Assembly: GCA_902580855.1 (NCBI GenBank)
Contig: CACHMF010000008.1
Location: 1-53,241, forward strand
Length of the DNA stretch: 53,241 nucleotides
Direction: 5' to 3'
From: an uncultured Bacteroidota bacterium
GTDB taxonomy: Bacteria > Bacteroidota > Bacteroidia > Flavobacteriales > UBA7312
In this document: positions 1-9,718 of the stretch, piece by piece
Layout of the letters: every line of letters starts with the position of its first letter
Position numbering within the stretch: the first letter of the stretch is position 1
Translations under genes and position numbers: made by a program
The notes under the pieces: generated by a model
What the model was told of the DNA's origin: nothing
The model's input: only the letters and a program-made list of their open reading frames with translations
The model's database searches: none

Positions 1-1
1 T

Positions 2-1162
2 AAAATCGTTGAAGATACTGACACTGTTAATTTAATTGAAAATAATTCAATTTGGAAAATTGAAATTGCTGATGGTGGTGATTTTAATGGTAATGAGATT
101 TTTTGTTTTGAAATTAATGACTACAATCAATCAAACTCTAATCATGAATCAAATCCAATTTCGGATATTGTTTTTACAAGTGAAGGAGACAAGATGTACA
201 TAACAGAAAAGGGTATACAATCAGTTTGGTCTGTCCCTGGACAAACCATTCATGTTTTTGAGGGTGTGCCACATTGCTCAAGAGTCTTTGAATATGTATA
301 TGATTTTCAACTCATGGAATGGAGCCTCTCAAAACAATATTTTGTTGGAAATTATGATAAAAACAATAATACAAACGGTGGAGTTGCACTTGGTTCTAGA
401 AAGATTAATGGTAGTATGCAAACCGAAGAATTGTTGTGGGTTTCTGGCTCAGCATTAAGACATCCTTCTTACAATGACTTTCCAGGAGCATATGATTATG
501 TTTATGGAGCAACTGCTGTTCCTAGATCAGGAAATTCTCTTGTGCCTGTTTTGCCTAACTATGTTCAAACAAGCAGTATTTATGTTGATATTCAAACATT
601 TGGGGCTAATAATACACCAATTTTAAAAGAACATTCTATTTATATCCAAGATTTGATAGATCTTGATGAAGAAATTAAAATATACCATATCCATATTTTA
701 TTAAAAAACAGTGGTTTTATATTTTTTGATGTTGGACAGCTAAGTGTGAAACTTTCTGATAATTATAACTTATCACAAATTAAATCTATCGAACTGTTAA
801 AATCCTACGGTGTATATTGTGCAAACGAGACGTGGGAAATTTGCAGGAATCACAGTGTTTCTATGCCTGTTTATTTCTTGATTGGAGTAAGTGCTAAAGA
901 ATTTGAAAAAACAAGTTTAAATATGATAAAAGAAGCTTACAGAGTCGAAGCATTTCACAAAGATAATGATTCAAAAAAAAGTTATATAATAGAATGGCCC
1001 AACGGAACAATCAAAGAAGTAGGATTTGAACAAAACAAACAAAAAATAGGAGAATGCAAATATTTCAATGAAAAAGGCATAAATTTTAAGACAGAATATT
1101 GGATGCTTGATGCCTCAAATAATAGCTTTATTTATTCAACTATTAACAACAATAATATTTAA
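2..1162 (+). CDS. unknown large surface-type protein, 5'-truncated by window edge
   Basis: The reading frame of the tracked ORF (first Met at 194) is already open from base 2 with no stop, so the gene enters from the left and the Met at 194 is internal. About 386 residues are visible. The first part (for example SDIVFTSEGDKMYITEKG) looks like blades of a beta-propeller of the kind found in Bacteroidota surface proteins; this is inference from short motifs. The last ~60 residues have a charged, repetitive look (IKEVGFEQNKQKIGECKYFN), loosely like MORN-type repeats. I do not recognise the middle and do not assign a function. No T9SS sorting domain is visible at the C-terminus. A TPR protein gene starts 4 nt after the stop, so the two are probably co-transcribed. 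Confidence 0.7.
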   Translation, partial: KIVEDTDTVNLIENNSIWKIEIADGGDFNGNEIFCFEINDYNQSNSNHESNPISDIVFTSEGDKMYITEKGIQSVWSVPGQTIHVFEGVPHCSRVFEYVYDFQLMEWSLSKQYFVGNYDKNNNTNGGVALGSRKINGSMQTEELLWVSGSALRHPSYNDFPGAYDYVYGATAVPRSGNSLVPVLPNYVQTSSIYVDIQTFGANNTPILKEHSIYIQDLIDLDEEIKIYHIHILLKNSGFIFFDVGQLSVKLSDNYNLSQIKSIELLKSYGVYCANETWEICRNHSVSMPVYFLIGVSAKEFEKTSLNMIKEAYRVEAFHKDNDSKKSYIIEWPNGTIKEVGFEQNKQKIGECKYFNEKGINFKTEYWMLDASNNSFIYSTINNNNI

Positions 1163-1166
1163 CTAA

Positions 1167-2159
1167 ATGAATAATTCAACATTAGTATTAGGTTTATTTT
1201 TATTTTTCTCGATGACGAATATTTATTCGCAATCAACAAACGAAGATTTAAGCAACATATTTAAGGATGCTTACTTAAGTGCTGAGAATCAAAACTATGA
1301 TCAAGCAATAGAAAAGTATTCAAACTATATAAATCTTTCTAGTTTTGAAGATTCAGTAGCAATAGCATTTTACAATAGAGGTCATTCTTATTTTGCTATT
1401 TCAAACTTCCAAAATGCTTATGATGATTTTGATACAACTATAGCAATTTTATCAAACTTAGATAGTCTTAAAAAAATTCCAAGACTAACTGCATTAGCAT
1501 TTAATTATAGAGGTCTATGTTGTGAAAATCTTGGAATGCTTGATGAAGCATCAATTGATTTCTTTATTGCTCAATTAAGTGATACAACTCTATTTGAGCC
1601 AGTATTTAATGGAGCAATGAATTGTGAAGCAAGAGAGGTATATGATACTGCAATTGATGAATATTACAGGGCTATTTATCTTAATTTAAAATATTCCAAT
1701 GATATAGATGCTTTACTACACATGCTATATAGAGCTGCAATGTTGAGTAGGAAACTAGAAAATTATGATAATGCAATTCAAGATTTTGAAATGTACCTAA
1801 GTATTGACTCTACAAATGTTGATGTAATTAATAAGCTTGGTAATACATACGCTTCTATGAAAAATGAAGAAAAAGCATTAAGTTGCTATTTAAAGGCAAT
1901 AGAATACAATCCAAATTTCCAAGATGCTGTTTTTAACACAGGAGTAGCTTATCTAAAGTTAGGAGATAATTCTAAATCAATTGAATATATAAGAAAAGCA
2001 ATTAAGTTAAATGATAAAAACTCCGATTACTACAAAACTTTAGGTGTTGCAATGTTAATTTCTAACGAACAAGATGGAAGTGTTTATGACTTTTGTTATC
2101 AATTTGAAAAAACCTGTGATTTTGGAGATTGTGAGTATTTAAATCAATACTGTTTCTAA
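1167..2159 (+). CDS. secreted tetratricopeptide-repeat protein
   Basis: A 330-residue protein with an N-terminal signal peptide (hydrophobic residues 6-17, ending near IYSQS) and degenerate TPR units over most of its length, e.g. AFYNRGHSYFAISNFQNAYDDF and the clearer pair around residues 225-295 (KALSCYLKAIEYNPNFQDAV, SIEYIRKAIKLNDKNSDYY). TPR arrays are protein-protein docking scaffolds; here it should act in the periplasm or at the outer membrane. It follows the truncated gene by 4 nt, which suggests a shared transcript and possibly a physical partner. The C-terminus carries several Cys (CYQFEKTCDFGDCEYLNQYC), which could form disulfides after export. No enzymatic domain is visible. Secretion and TPR fold are well supported; the specific role is unknown. 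Confidence 0.8.
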   Translation: MNNSTLVLGLFLFFSMTNIYSQSTNEDLSNIFKDAYLSAENQNYDQAIEKYSNYINLSSFEDSVAIAFYNRGHSYFAISNFQNAYDDFDTTIAILSNLDSLKKIPRLTALAFNYRGLCCENLGMLDEASIDFFIAQLSDTTLFEPVFNGAMNCEAREVYDTAIDEYYRAIYLNLKYSNDIDALLHMLYRAAMLSRKLENYDNAIQDFEMYLSIDSTNVDVINKLGNTYASMKNEEKALSCYLKAIEYNPNFQDAVFNTGVAYLKLGDNSKSIEYIRKAIKLNDKNSDYYKTLGVAMLISNEQDGSVYDFCYQFEKTCDFGDCEYLNQYCF

Positions 2160-2211
2160 AATTTATCGAATTTTTAATTTGAATTTTAACGTATTTATTA
2201 ACCTTTTTTTG

Positions 2212-2225
2212 ACTAATTATTTAGT
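2212..2225. promoter_or_regulatory. inverted repeat upstream of umuDC, possible operator
   Basis: A perfect dyad ACTAA-TTAT-TTAGT lies about 50 nt before the umuD start in an otherwise T-rich leader. Its position is right for a repressor site, and umuDC operons are usually damage-inducible. I know no LexA consensus that it matches, and AT-rich DNA produces such dyads by chance. Confidence 0.25.
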
Positions 2226-2276
2226 TATTTTTTAATGATTTTTTTAAATATTTTAAACCATTAACAAAGCTAGTAA

Positions 2277-2729
2277 ATGAAACTAAAAAATCTACATAAA
2301 AAAAATCAATTAGAGTTCTATAATGCTGAGGTAGGAACTATAAAAAAAACACCTTATTTTGAGGGTGGTGTTTCGGCAGGATTTCCTTCTCCTGCTGAGG
2401 ACTATATGCACGCTAAGTTAGATTTAAACGAACTTTTAGTAGAACACCCTTCTGCTACCTATTATGTACGTGTAAATGGTGATTCTATGTTAGGTGCGGG
2501 AATAGTAAGTGGAGATTTATTAGTTGTAGACCGATCACTTGAAGTTACAAATAACTGCATAGTGGTTGCTCATATAGACGGAGAATTTACTGTAAAACGA
2601 ATTAAAAAGATTAAAACAAAGATGTTCTTGCAAGCCGAGAATGAAAGTTATAAACCTATCGAGATTACAGAAGAAATGGACTTTGAGTTGTTTGGAGTAG
2701 TAGCTCACGCAATACACCATTTCGTATGA
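2277..2729 (+). CDS. umuD: UmuD-type S24 self-cleaving peptidase subunit
   Basis: A 150-residue LexA/UmuD-family (peptidase S24) protein. In damaged cells the RecA filament triggers self-cleavage of UmuD, and the shortened form joins UmuC to give error-prone DNA polymerase V. The cleavage dipeptide Ala34-Gly35 is visible in [14 protein letters not shown]. The catalytic Ser70 lies in [10 protein letters not shown] and the general-base Lys107 in EFTVKRI, with the usual spacing. Length fits UmuD rather than LexA, and there is no N-terminal helix-turn-helix, so it is not the SOS repressor itself. The stop codon overlaps the umuC start by 4 nt (ATGA), showing translational coupling. A dyad about 50 nt upstream could be an operator. 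Confidence 0.93.
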   Translation: MKLKNLHKKNQLEFYNAEVGTIKKTPYFEGGVSAGFPSPAEDYMHAKLDLNELLVEHPSATYYVRVNGDSMLGAGIVSGDLLVVDRSLEVTNNCIVVAHIDGEFTVKRIKKIKTKMFLQAENESYKPIEITEEMDFELFGVVAHAIHHFV

Positions 2730-3976
2730 TAGGATTAGCCGATTGTAATAACTTCTATGCCTCTTGTGAAAGAGTGTTTAATCCCCAACTAAGAAATAAA
2801 CCTTTAGTGGTATTATCTAACAATGATGGGTGTGTAATTGCGAGAAGTAATGAAGCCAAAGCATTAGGTATTAAGATGGGAGAACCTGCCTTTAAAATAA
2901 AGGCATTGATTGAGAAACATAAAGTCAATGTATTCTCTACTAACTTTGCACTGTATGGAGATTTATCCGATAGAGTGATGAACACCTTAAAATCAGAGGT
3001 AGAAAGAGTAGAAATCTATTCCATAGATGAAGCCTTTTTAGATTTCTCAGAACTATCAACAACAGATAGAGCCGTATCTATAAAGAAGAAGGTGCAACAA
3101 TGGACAGGCATTCCTATTTCTCTTGGAATAGCACCAACTAAATCCTTAGCCAAAGTGGCTAACCATATTGCTAAAAAATATACTAAGAAGGGTGTTTTCA
3201 TCTTAGATGATGAAAACGTCATCAAAAGAGCCTTAAATTTCTTTCCTGTAGAGGATTTATGGGGTGTGGGTAGAAAGTATGCCAAGCGTTTGAAGCAATC
3301 AGGTATTAATACGGCATTAGATTTCAGAAATGTAGACCCAGAATGGTTAAGAAGAAACTTCTCTGTAAATGGTATTCGTTTACAAAAGGAACTTCAAGGA
3401 GAAAAGTGTTATGATTTAGAGCTAAATCCTGCAAGGAAAAAGAACATCTGTACAGCTCGTTCTTTCGGAAAAGAGATAGAGGATTACAAAAGGATAAAAG
3501 AAGCTGTTAGTACCTTTGCAAATACTTGTGCGACTAAACTCAGAAAAGAAAAGAGTTGTTGTTCTAAGATTTCTGTTTTCTTGATGACTAATCCGTATAA
3601 ACCAAATGCTAAACAATACCACCCACATATCACTTTAGATTTTCAGACACCTACCAATGATAGTGCTGAAATAGTAAGCATGGCAAATACGGCATTAAAA
3701 AGTATTTACCGAGATGATTGCATTTATAAAAAGGCAGGTGTAATCGTTCAGAATACGACACCACAAGAAGAGGTGCAGATGTCTTTATTTGATACGATTG
3801 ATAGAGATAAAAGGAGAAAATTGATGTATTCGGTAGATAAAATAAATATGCTAATGGGTAAAGATAAAATCCGATTAGCGTCTCAAGGATTTGAAAGAAG
3901 ATGGAAACTCAGGCAAGAGAAATTATCTCCTTGTTACACCACACGATTTGCAGATATTTTAACAATAGATATTTAA
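2726..3976 (+). CDS. umuC: UmuC, Y-family translesion DNA polymerase V catalytic subunit
   Basis: A full-length 416-residue Y-family polymerase that inserts nucleotides opposite damaged bases, at the cost of mutations. The metal-binding acidic residues are visible: Asp6 in [13 protein letters not shown] and Asp101-Glu102 in [10 protein letters not shown]. The helix-hairpin-helix thumb region ([13 protein letters not shown]) and the little-finger domain with its UmuC-type C-terminus ([18 protein letters not shown]) follow. It is the second gene of a two-gene operon with umuD. No integrase or phage gene lies nearby, although umuDC pairs are often carried on mobile DNA in this phylum; base composition here matches its neighbours. 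It is most likely DNA-damage inducible. Confidence 0.95.
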   Translation: MIGLADCNNFYASCERVFNPQLRNKPLVVLSNNDGCVIARSNEAKALGIKMGEPAFKIKALIEKHKVNVFSTNFALYGDLSDRVMNTLKSEVERVEIYSIDEAFLDFSELSTTDRAVSIKKKVQQWTGIPISLGIAPTKSLAKVANHIAKKYTKKGVFILDDENVIKRALNFFPVEDLWGVGRKYAKRLKQSGINTALDFRNVDPEWLRRNFSVNGIRLQKELQGEKCYDLELNPARKKNICTARSFGKEIEDYKRIKEAVSTFANTCATKLRKEKSCCSKISVFLMTNPYKPNAKQYHPHITLDFQTPTNDSAEIVSMANTALKSIYRDDCIYKKAGVIVQNTTPQEEVQMSLFDTIDRDKRRKLMYSVDKINMLMGKDKIRLASQGFERRWKLRQEKLSPCYTTRFADILTIDI

Positions 3977-4098
3977 AATAAAAATAGAAACAAAATCAGA
4001 AATTACTGATATGAAAAGTAATTACTAAGAGATAGAGTAATGAAAAAATATAAATTACATGGTAGTGGTAGTCCAATAGATACATAATGAAAGTTTAA

Positions 4099-5802
4099 TT
4101 ACTTTCCCCAAACCTTGCGAAAGACCTTTAGCTGATTTGTTGCTGCTGCTTTATGTAATTGTTGTAATGGATAATGAACCCCTGCTTGTAAAGTAATATA
4201 CTTGTTTTCAAAACGACTTTTAAGGTGAAAAGTGACTTCATTAACATCTCTTGATAAGTAGTCGTTCAAAGTCATTTCTATTGCGTTGTCATCAACGGAT
4301 AAAATTTCATCTTCTACCGCCATTCCGGCTTTATCGGCGACAGAATCGTTCATAATCTTTTTAATAATGCATTTACCATTTATCTTGGCTGATAAGAAAC
4401 CAAATAAACTAGCCGTAAGTGATGGATTTTCTAAATCATTAAGTTCTAAGGCAATTTTAGGTAATATGGCTTTCAATGAAGGAAGATAATCTTCCGTACC
4501 GTATATATGCTGAGTAAAAACTTGTGACACTTCTAACCCACCATACTTAACACACAAACTTTGGAAATCGTCTTCGGTGTAACCTTTACCTTTCAAGGCA
4601 TAATCGGTATACAAGACCTTCATAACATCATGTAAAGTATGCTTTCCTTCTGAATGAGAAATGATGAGCGCATCTATCATAAACATACATAAGGCACCTT
4701 CTGTATATATAGAAGTTTTCCGGTTTGGGATTCCTAATTCGTAACCGTCTAGCCAAGTATCGAAAGAGCTATCGGAAACAGATAAGTTGTGTCTTCCTTC
4801 GTTTTCTAAATGCCTTTTCAGGTTTTCGTTTTGAGTTTTGGAAAACTGTTGCCAATTAAAAACCCTAGATCTGTACAGCATCAGATCGCCCATATAGGTA
4901 GTAACACCCTCTGTAACAAAGCCAAGTCGACTGTAATTTTCCTGTGTGTAATTGTAAGGCAGCATTTCTGCTGGGCGAATAGATTTTATGTTCCAAGTAT
5001 GATATAGCTCATGGGAAGAGATGCCAAGTAAATCATCATAGCGCTCTTCAAAAACATCATTTTCCGAACCTAATAGTATGACCGTAGAATTGGTGTGCTC
5101 TACACCATGGTAACTTTTGTATGGTGTAATCTGAAACAAAAAGTGGAAATCTTTACATGGGAAACCACCAAAGCAATCAATCTGCTCTTGTGTGAAAGCG
5201 ACAAAATCCTTTTTAAGTTTTTCAAAAGGGGGTGTGCATGGTCCTTGAAACCAAAGGTTAAAAGGAATACCCTCAACCTCATACACATCATACTGCAAAC
5301 TGTTAGAAGCAATGAATGGCGATTCAGCTAATTCATCAAAGCAAAAAGCCCTCATGCTATGCTTGCCAGTTTTTTCTAAACCACAAGCTATTTCGTAGTC
5401 TGCTGGAACATCTAGTTCAACATTGCACTCCTCCTCTATTCTACCAACCACATACATACAACAGTTAACAGGGTTTACATACAATTGTTTCTCATCCAAG
5501 TAAGAAGATCCTGCATCTAACTTATTGGCGTAATAATTGTAGGCAATGGTAATGATTTTAGCGCCCAATGTATCTACCTGCCATTTATCTTTTGTTATTT
5601 TTTGATGAGGCAATTGCTCTCCTTTTTCATTATAGGCAGTCCACTTCTGAACATTTCTAGAAAAATTACCCAACTCGTAACGTCCAGGCCTCCAAGCAGG
5701 TAACTGAAAATACAATTGCTCCTCTCCTCTTACTTCTATCGTCATATCAATATCTACAAAGTGGCGGTGAGGATGGGTATATGAGAATAAATAATGTGCC
5801 AT
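4099..5802 (-). CDS. M61-family metallopeptidase with PDZ domain
   Basis: A 567-residue protein of the peptidase M61 (glycyl aminopeptidase) family. It begins with the family's beta-sandwich N-terminal domain (LPAWRPGRYELGNFSRNV). The zinc motif HELYHTWN gives ligands His264 and His268 and catalytic Glu265, with the third ligand probably the Glu in FVTEGVTTYMGDL near residue 299. A PDZ domain follows (about 460-540, with IMNDSVADKAGMAVEDEILSVD), which binds peptide C-termini. There is no signal peptide at the chosen start, so it is probably cytoplasmic, cleaving small N-terminal residues from peptides. It is a single gene transcribed away from umuDC and divergently from lpd, with only 76 nt to the lpd start. 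Confidence 0.92.
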   Translation of the reverse strand: MAHYLFSYTHPHRHFVDIDMTIEVRGEEQLYFQLPAWRPGRYELGNFSRNVQKWTAYNEKGEQLPHQKITKDKWQVDTLGAKIITIAYNYYANKLDAGSSYLDEKQLYVNPVNCCMYVVGRIEEECNVELDVPADYEIACGLEKTGKHSMRAFCFDELAESPFIASNSLQYDVYEVEGIPFNLWFQGPCTPPFEKLKKDFVAFTQEQIDCFGGFPCKDFHFLFQITPYKSYHGVEHTNSTVILLGSENDVFEERYDDLLGISSHELYHTWNIKSIRPAEMLPYNYTQENYSRLGFVTEGVTTYMGDLMLYRSRVFNWQQFSKTQNENLKRHLENEGRHNLSVSDSSFDTWLDGYELGIPNRKTSIYTEGALCMFMIDALIISHSEGKHTLHDVMKVLYTDYALKGKGYTEDDFQSLCVKYGGLEVSQVFTQHIYGTEDYLPSLKAILPKIALELNDLENPSLTASLFGFLSAKINGKCIIKKIMNDSVADKAGMAVEDEILSVDDNAIEMTLNDYLSRDVNEVTFHLKSRFENKYITLQAGVHYPLQQLHKAAATNQLKVFRKVWGK

Positions 5803-5844
5803 TTTTTTGGTTTTGAAACTACAAATGTAGGAAGTATTTTTTTG

Positions 5845-5852
5845 TAAGTTTG
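5845..5852 (+). promoter_or_regulatory. Bacteroidota -7 promoter box for lpd
   Basis: TAAGTTTG matches the Bacteroidota sigma-ABfr -7 consensus TAnnTTTG exactly and ends 27 nt before the lpd start codon. No TTG at the usual -33 distance is evident. Confidence 0.5.
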
Positions 5853-5878
5853 CAATCCTTTTTAATCAAATACGAACT

Positions 5879-7267
5879 ATGAATTTTGATGTTATTGTAA
5901 TAGGAAGCGGGCCGGGTGGATATGTAACTGCTATCCGTGCTTCTCAACTAGGTTTAAAAACCGCTATTGTAGAAAAAGAATCTTTAGGTGGTGTCTGCCT
6001 AAACTGGGGGTGTATCCCTACCAAAGCATTATTAAAGAGTGCGCAAGTATTCGAATACATTCAGCATGCTGAAGATTTCGGTATCACGGTAAAAGATGCA
6101 AATGCCGACTTTAAAGGTATAATCAATCGTAGCCGTGGTGTTGCTGATGGCATGAGCAAGGGTATTGAATTCTTGATGAAGAAAAATAAAATTGAGGTGA
6201 TTGATGGTTTTGCCAAAATAAAAGCAGACAAAAAAATAGATGTTATTGATTCCGATGGTAAAACAGCTGAATACAGCGCGAACCATATCATCATAGCTAC
6301 TGGTGCACGTTCAAGAGAACTTCCAAACCTTCCTCAAGATGGAGAGAAAATAATTGGCTATCGCAAAGCAATGACCTTACCTAAAGCACCTAAAAAGATG
6401 GTGGTAGTAGGTTCCGGTGCTATCGGAGTAGAATTTGCTTATTTCTACAATTCTATGGGTGTAGATGTAACTATTGTTGAATACATGCCAAACATTGTTC
6501 CTTTAGAAGATATAGATATTTCTAAGCAATTAGGGCGTACCTTCAAAAAAGCTGGGATTAATGTCATGACCAATGCCTCAGTAGAAAGTGTAGATACAAG
6601 TGGTGATGGATGTAAAGTATTAGTAAAAACCAAAAAAGGTGAAGAAACGATCGATTGTGATATAGTTCTTTCTGCTGTTGGTATTGTTGCTAACATTGAA
6701 GGAATCGGCTTAGAAGAAGTTGGTATTGCCACAGACAAAGGTCGCATCTTGGTAAATGATTACTACCAAACAAATATTCCAGGCTATTACGCTATCGGTG
6801 ATGTGTTACCAACCCAAGCGTTGGCCCATGTTGCATCTGCCGAGGGTATAACTTGTGTGGAAAAAATTGCTGGACATAACCCAGAAAAAATAGACTACAA
6901 CAACATACCGGGATGTACTTACTGTTCGCCAGAAATTGCTTCTGTTGGATACACTGAACAAGCTGCCAAAGATGCTGGCTATGAAGTCAAAGTAGGTAAA
7001 TTCCCATTCTCTGCTTCTGGTAAAGCTTCAGCTGCTGGACACAAAGACGGCTTTGTAAAAGTAATTTTTGATACCAAGTACGGTGAGTGGTTAGGTTGCC
7101 ATATGATTGGTTACAATGTTACAGAAATGATTGCTGAGGCAGTGGTAGGTCGCAAATTAGAAACTACGGGTTACGAAATCCTGAAAGCAGTTCACCCACA
7201 CCCTACTATGAGTGAAGCCGTAATGGAAGCTGTTGCTGATGCTTATGATGAAGTGATTCATATTTAA
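5879..7267 (+). CDS. lpd: dihydrolipoyl dehydrogenase (E3)
   Basis: A 462-residue flavoprotein that reoxidises the dihydrolipoyl arm of 2-oxo-acid dehydrogenase complexes and the glycine cleavage system, passing electrons to NAD+. The FAD-binding motif VIGSGPGGYV is at residues 8-17. The redox disulfide Cys40-Cys45 sits in GGVCLNWGCIPTK, the NAD-binding GSGAIG motif is central, and the catalytic His441/Glu446 pair is in HPHPTMSEAV. Length is typical. It stands alone here, with no E1 or E2 gene adjacent, so it may serve several complexes. It has its own -7 box and ends in a strong intrinsic terminator about 20 nt after the stop. Confidence 0.97.
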   Translation: MNFDVIVIGSGPGGYVTAIRASQLGLKTAIVEKESLGGVCLNWGCIPTKALLKSAQVFEYIQHAEDFGITVKDANADFKGIINRSRGVADGMSKGIEFLMKKNKIEVIDGFAKIKADKKIDVIDSDGKTAEYSANHIIIATGARSRELPNLPQDGEKIIGYRKAMTLPKAPKKMVVVGSGAIGVEFAYFYNSMGVDVTIVEYMPNIVPLEDIDISKQLGRTFKKAGINVMTNASVESVDTSGDGCKVLVKTKKGEETIDCDIVLSAVGIVANIEGIGLEEVGIATDKGRILVNDYYQTNIPGYYAIGDVLPTQALAHVASAEGITCVEKIAGHNPEKIDYNNIPGCTYCSPEIASVGYTEQAAKDAGYEVKVGKFPFSASGKASAAGHKDGFVKVIFDTKYGEWLGCHMIGYNVTEMIAEAVVGRKLETTGYEILKAVHPHPTMSEAVMEAVADAYDEVIHI

Positions 7268-7286
7268 ACAATACATTATTCATATA

Positions 7287-7317
7287 AAAGCCCTACTCAC
7301 TCGAGTGGGGCTTTTTT
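7287..7317 (+). terminator. intrinsic terminator of lpd
   Basis: AAAGCCC pairs with GGGCTTT and CACTC with GAGTG (with a left-side bulge), followed by a T6 run, 20 nt after the lpd stop. Confidence 0.85.
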
Positions 7318-7331
7318 AATATATTCAGGTT

Positions 7332-7826
7332 ATGAAACTTAATGAAATTCAATTAAGCCCAAAATTAGTCCGCTTGATACTTAATTTATTCCCTCCGCTA
7401 CTATTTAATCGAATAAAGATACAAAGTATCAAAAAGGATTTTATGGAAATTAAAGTACGTATTCGTCATTCAATCATAAATAAAAATTTACATCGGAGTA
7501 TCTTTGGAGGCACTATTTTTAGTGCTATTGACCCATACTTTCCTATTATGTATTGGCAGATTTTTTCACACAAAAATTTGCCTATGGAGGTATGGCTAAA
7601 AAGTGCTGAAATCAGCTTTAAAAATCCTGCTGAAACAGATCTTTATTTGATATTTACACTAAAAGAAAAAGATATTCATAATGCACTAAAAGGATTGGAA
7701 AAAGATGGAAGATTTCAGGTTTGGCATGAAGTAGAAGCTGTTGATGAAAATGGTATAATTTGTGCAGAAGGAAAAGTTTTGGTTTATATAAGAAATTACA
7801 AAAATCTTAAACTTAATACTTTTTAA
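7332..7826 (+). CDS. DUF4442 hotdog-fold protein (thioesterase-like)
   Basis: A 164-residue protein of the DUF4442/PaaI-like hotdog superfamily, whose members are mostly acyl-CoA thioesterases. The N-terminal helix (LVRLILNLFPPLLFNRIKI) and the central SIFGGTIFSAIDPYFPIMYW match the DUF4442 pattern, in which this helix faces the acyl pocket. The end of the fold is visible as AEGKVLVYIRN. The substrate cannot be told from sequence. It begins only 15 nt after the lpd terminator, so it may be read by its own promoter or by read-through. Length is normal for the family. Confidence 0.75.
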   Translation: MKLNEIQLSPKLVRLILNLFPPLLFNRIKIQSIKKDFMEIKVRIRHSIINKNLHRSIFGGTIFSAIDPYFPIMYWQIFSHKNLPMEVWLKSAEISFKNPAETDLYLIFTLKEKDIHNALKGLEKDGRFQVWHEVEAVDENGIICAEGKVLVYIRNYKNLKLNTF

Positions 7827-7910
7827 ATTACTATTCTAAAAAACCTATTTTCTTAAATTATATTTTAAAAAAATAAATTTGAAGTTTTATCACTTTCCTT
7901 ATCAGTGAGA

Positions 7911-7925
7911 AGTAAGTAAGTAAGT
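7911..7925. repeat. short tetranucleotide repeat
   Basis: AGTAAGTAAGTAAGT, a little under four TAAG units, in the spacer before the DUF2147 gene. Too short to infer a function; such tracts can vary in length and here it would lie in the 5' region of the next gene. Confidence 0.5.
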
Positions 7926-7999
7926 TTTATTAGTTGTAAGGTTCTATGCATATAGTAATACTAGATTGGCTTTTTTATGTATCTTTAGTTTGTTAAAAA

Positions 8000-8449
8000 A
8001 TGAAAAAAATGAAAAAATTATTCGCACTAACGATAGGTTTATTCTTCTCTTTAATCACACTAGCTCAATCAGAATCAGATGTTATTTTAGGAGATTGGTA
8101 TAACCAAGAAAAAGATGCTATCATTAAGATTTATAAGGAAGATGGAAAATATCATGGTAAAATTACATGGATGTTAAATCCTTTAGATAAAAACGGAAAT
8201 CCTAAAACCGATCCATTAAACCCAGATGAATCCATGCAATCAAGATCTCGAATGGGTATGATTATCATGTACAATTTCGAATATAATAGTGATAACGAAT
8301 GGGATAACGGAAACATCTACGACCCCAAGTCTGGTAATGAATACAGTGGCACCATGACACTTACCTCTAAAAATCATTTAAATCTAAGAGGTTATGTTGG
8401 AATTCCACTCTTTGGACGCACCAGCAACTGGAGTCGTAAATTAGATTAG
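8000..8449 (+). CDS. secreted DUF2147 protein
   Basis: A 149-residue exported protein: a signal peptide (MKKLFALTIGLFFSLITLAQ) followed by a DUF2147 domain (GDWYNQEKDAIIKIYKEDGKYHGKI ... GNEYSGTMTL ... LRGYVGIPLFGRTSNWSR). DUF2147 proteins are small beta-rich, probably lipocalin-like envelope proteins of unknown function, common in Bacteroidota and Proteobacteria. The start is ambiguous between 8000 and an in-frame ATG three codons later (8009); both give a good signal peptide. A one-mismatch -7 box (TTAGTTTG) ends 8 nt before the first ATG, with a TTG 16 nt further upstream. It stands alone between the DUF4442 gene and ribBA. Confidence 0.88.
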   Translation: MKKMKKLFALTIGLFFSLITLAQSESDVILGDWYNQEKDAIIKIYKEDGKYHGKITWMLNPLDKNGNPKTDPLNPDESMQSRSRMGMIIMYNFEYNSDNEWDNGNIYDPKSGNEYSGTMTLTSKNHLNLRGYVGIPLFGRTSNWSRKLD

Positions 8450-8479
8450 AACCCCCCTATTTTTTTCAAGCAAATAGCT

Positions 8480-8487
8480 TAATTTTG
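8480..8487 (+). promoter_or_regulatory. -7 promoter box for ribBA-tsaD
   Basis: TAATTTTG, an exact TAnnTTTG match, ends 17 nt before the ribBA start codon. No clear TTG at -33. I see no FMN riboswitch; the leader is too short for one. Confidence 0.5.
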
Positions 8488-8503
8488 CAGCAAATTTTAA
8501 GGC

Positions 8504-9718
8504 ATGCTGAATACTATTGAAGAAGCTATTGAAGACATTAAAGCTGGGAAAGTCATCATTGTTGTTGACGATGAGGACAGAGAGAATGAAGGAGACTTTT
8601 TAGCTGCTGCTGAAATGGTTACTCCAGAAATGATCAATTTCATGGCTACGCATGGCCGTGGACTTATTTGCGCACCACTTATTGAAGATCGTTGTGAAGA
8701 ACTAGACTTGGAGTTGATGGTAGGTAAAAATACTGCCGAGTACGAAACGCCATTTACTGTTTCTGTAGATTTAATTGGACATGGCTGCACAACAGGAATT
8801 TCTGCCAGTGACCGTTCCAAAACTATTCAAGCATTAGTAAATCCTGACACCCGTCCTGCACAATTAGGGAAACCTGGACATATATTTCCATTAAAAGCTC
8901 GTAGAGGTGGTGTTCTTAGAAGAGCTGGACATACCGAAGCAGCTATTGATTTTGCTCGGTTAGCAGGAATGTATCCAGCTGGTGTCATAGTAGAAATAAT
9001 GAATGAAGATGGGACCATGGCACGTTTGCCTGAACTTAAAAAAATAGCAAATAAACATAAATTGAAAATTGTTTCAATAAAAGATTTAATTGAATACAGA
9101 TTACAAAATGAAAGCTTGATTGAAAAAGAAGTAAATGATATAAAACTTCCTACTACATTTGGAAACTTTAATTTACAATTATACAGTCAAATTACAAATG
9201 GTGACTTACATTTAGCATTAGTAAAAGGTAAATGGGATAAAAACGAACCGATTTTAGTTCGAGTACATTCCTCATGCATAACAGGTGATATTTTTGGATC
9301 TTGCCGTTGTGATTGTGGACCCCAATTAGAATCTGCAATGAAAATGATAGAAAATGAAGGCAAAGGTGTTATTGTTTACATGAATCAAGAAGGAAGAGGT
9401 ATTGGTTTACTAAACAAAATGAAAGCATATAAGCTTCAAGAAAATGGAAGAGATACGGTAGAAGCTAATGAAGATTTAGGATTGAAAGCTGATGCAAGAG
9501 ATTACGGAGTTGGTGCTCAAATTCTACGTGATTTAGGTGTTCATAAAATCAAATTAATGAGTAATAATCCAAAAAAACGAACAGGTTTAATAGGTTATGG
9601 ATTAGAAATAGTAGAAAACGTAAGTATCGAAATTAAATCTAATGAACACAATGAATTTTATCTTAAAACCAAAAGAGATAAAATGGGACACACACTCTAC
9701 AATTTAGATAATGAGTAA
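8504..9718 (+). CDS. ribBA: bifunctional DHBP synthase / GTP cyclohydrolase II
   Basis: A 404-residue fusion that makes both precursors of riboflavin. The RibB half (about 1-200) turns ribulose 5-phosphate into 3,4-dihydroxy-2-butanone 4-phosphate and carries the acidic [10 protein letters not shown] motif and the HTEAA metal-site region. The RibA half (about 205-404) opens GTP to the first pyrimidine intermediate. Its zinc ligands Cys258, Cys269 and Cys271 are visible in [17 protein letters not shown] with the same spacing as the E. coli enzyme, and NQEGRGIGL follows. Both active sites look intact. The 3' end overlaps tsaD by 8 nt, so the two are co-transcribed, presumably from the -7 box just upstream. 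Confidence 0.97.
   Translation: MLNTIEEAIEDIKAGKVIIVVDDEDRENEGDFLAAAEMVTPEMINFMATHGRGLICAPLIEDRCEELDLELMVGKNTAEYETPFTVSVDLIGHGCTTGISASDRSKTIQALVNPDTRPAQLGKPGHIFPLKARRGGVLRRAGHTEAAIDFARLAGMYPAGVIVEIMNEDGTMARLPELKKIANKHKLKIVSIKDLIEYRLQNESLIEKEVNDIKLPTTFGNFNLQLYSQITNGDLHLALVKGKWDKNEPILVRVHSSCITGDIFGSCRCDCGPQLESAMKMIENEGKGVIVYMNQEGRGIGLLNKMKAYKLQENGRDTVEANEDLGLKADARDYGVGAQILRDLGVHKIKLMSNNPKKRTGLIGYGLEIVENVSIEIKSNEHNEFYLKTKRDKMGHTLYNLDNE

Noticed and set aside
2160-4098. umuDC as part of a prophage or integrative element
   Set aside because: No integrase, transposase, phage gene, tRNA or direct repeat is visible on either side and composition matches the neighbours.
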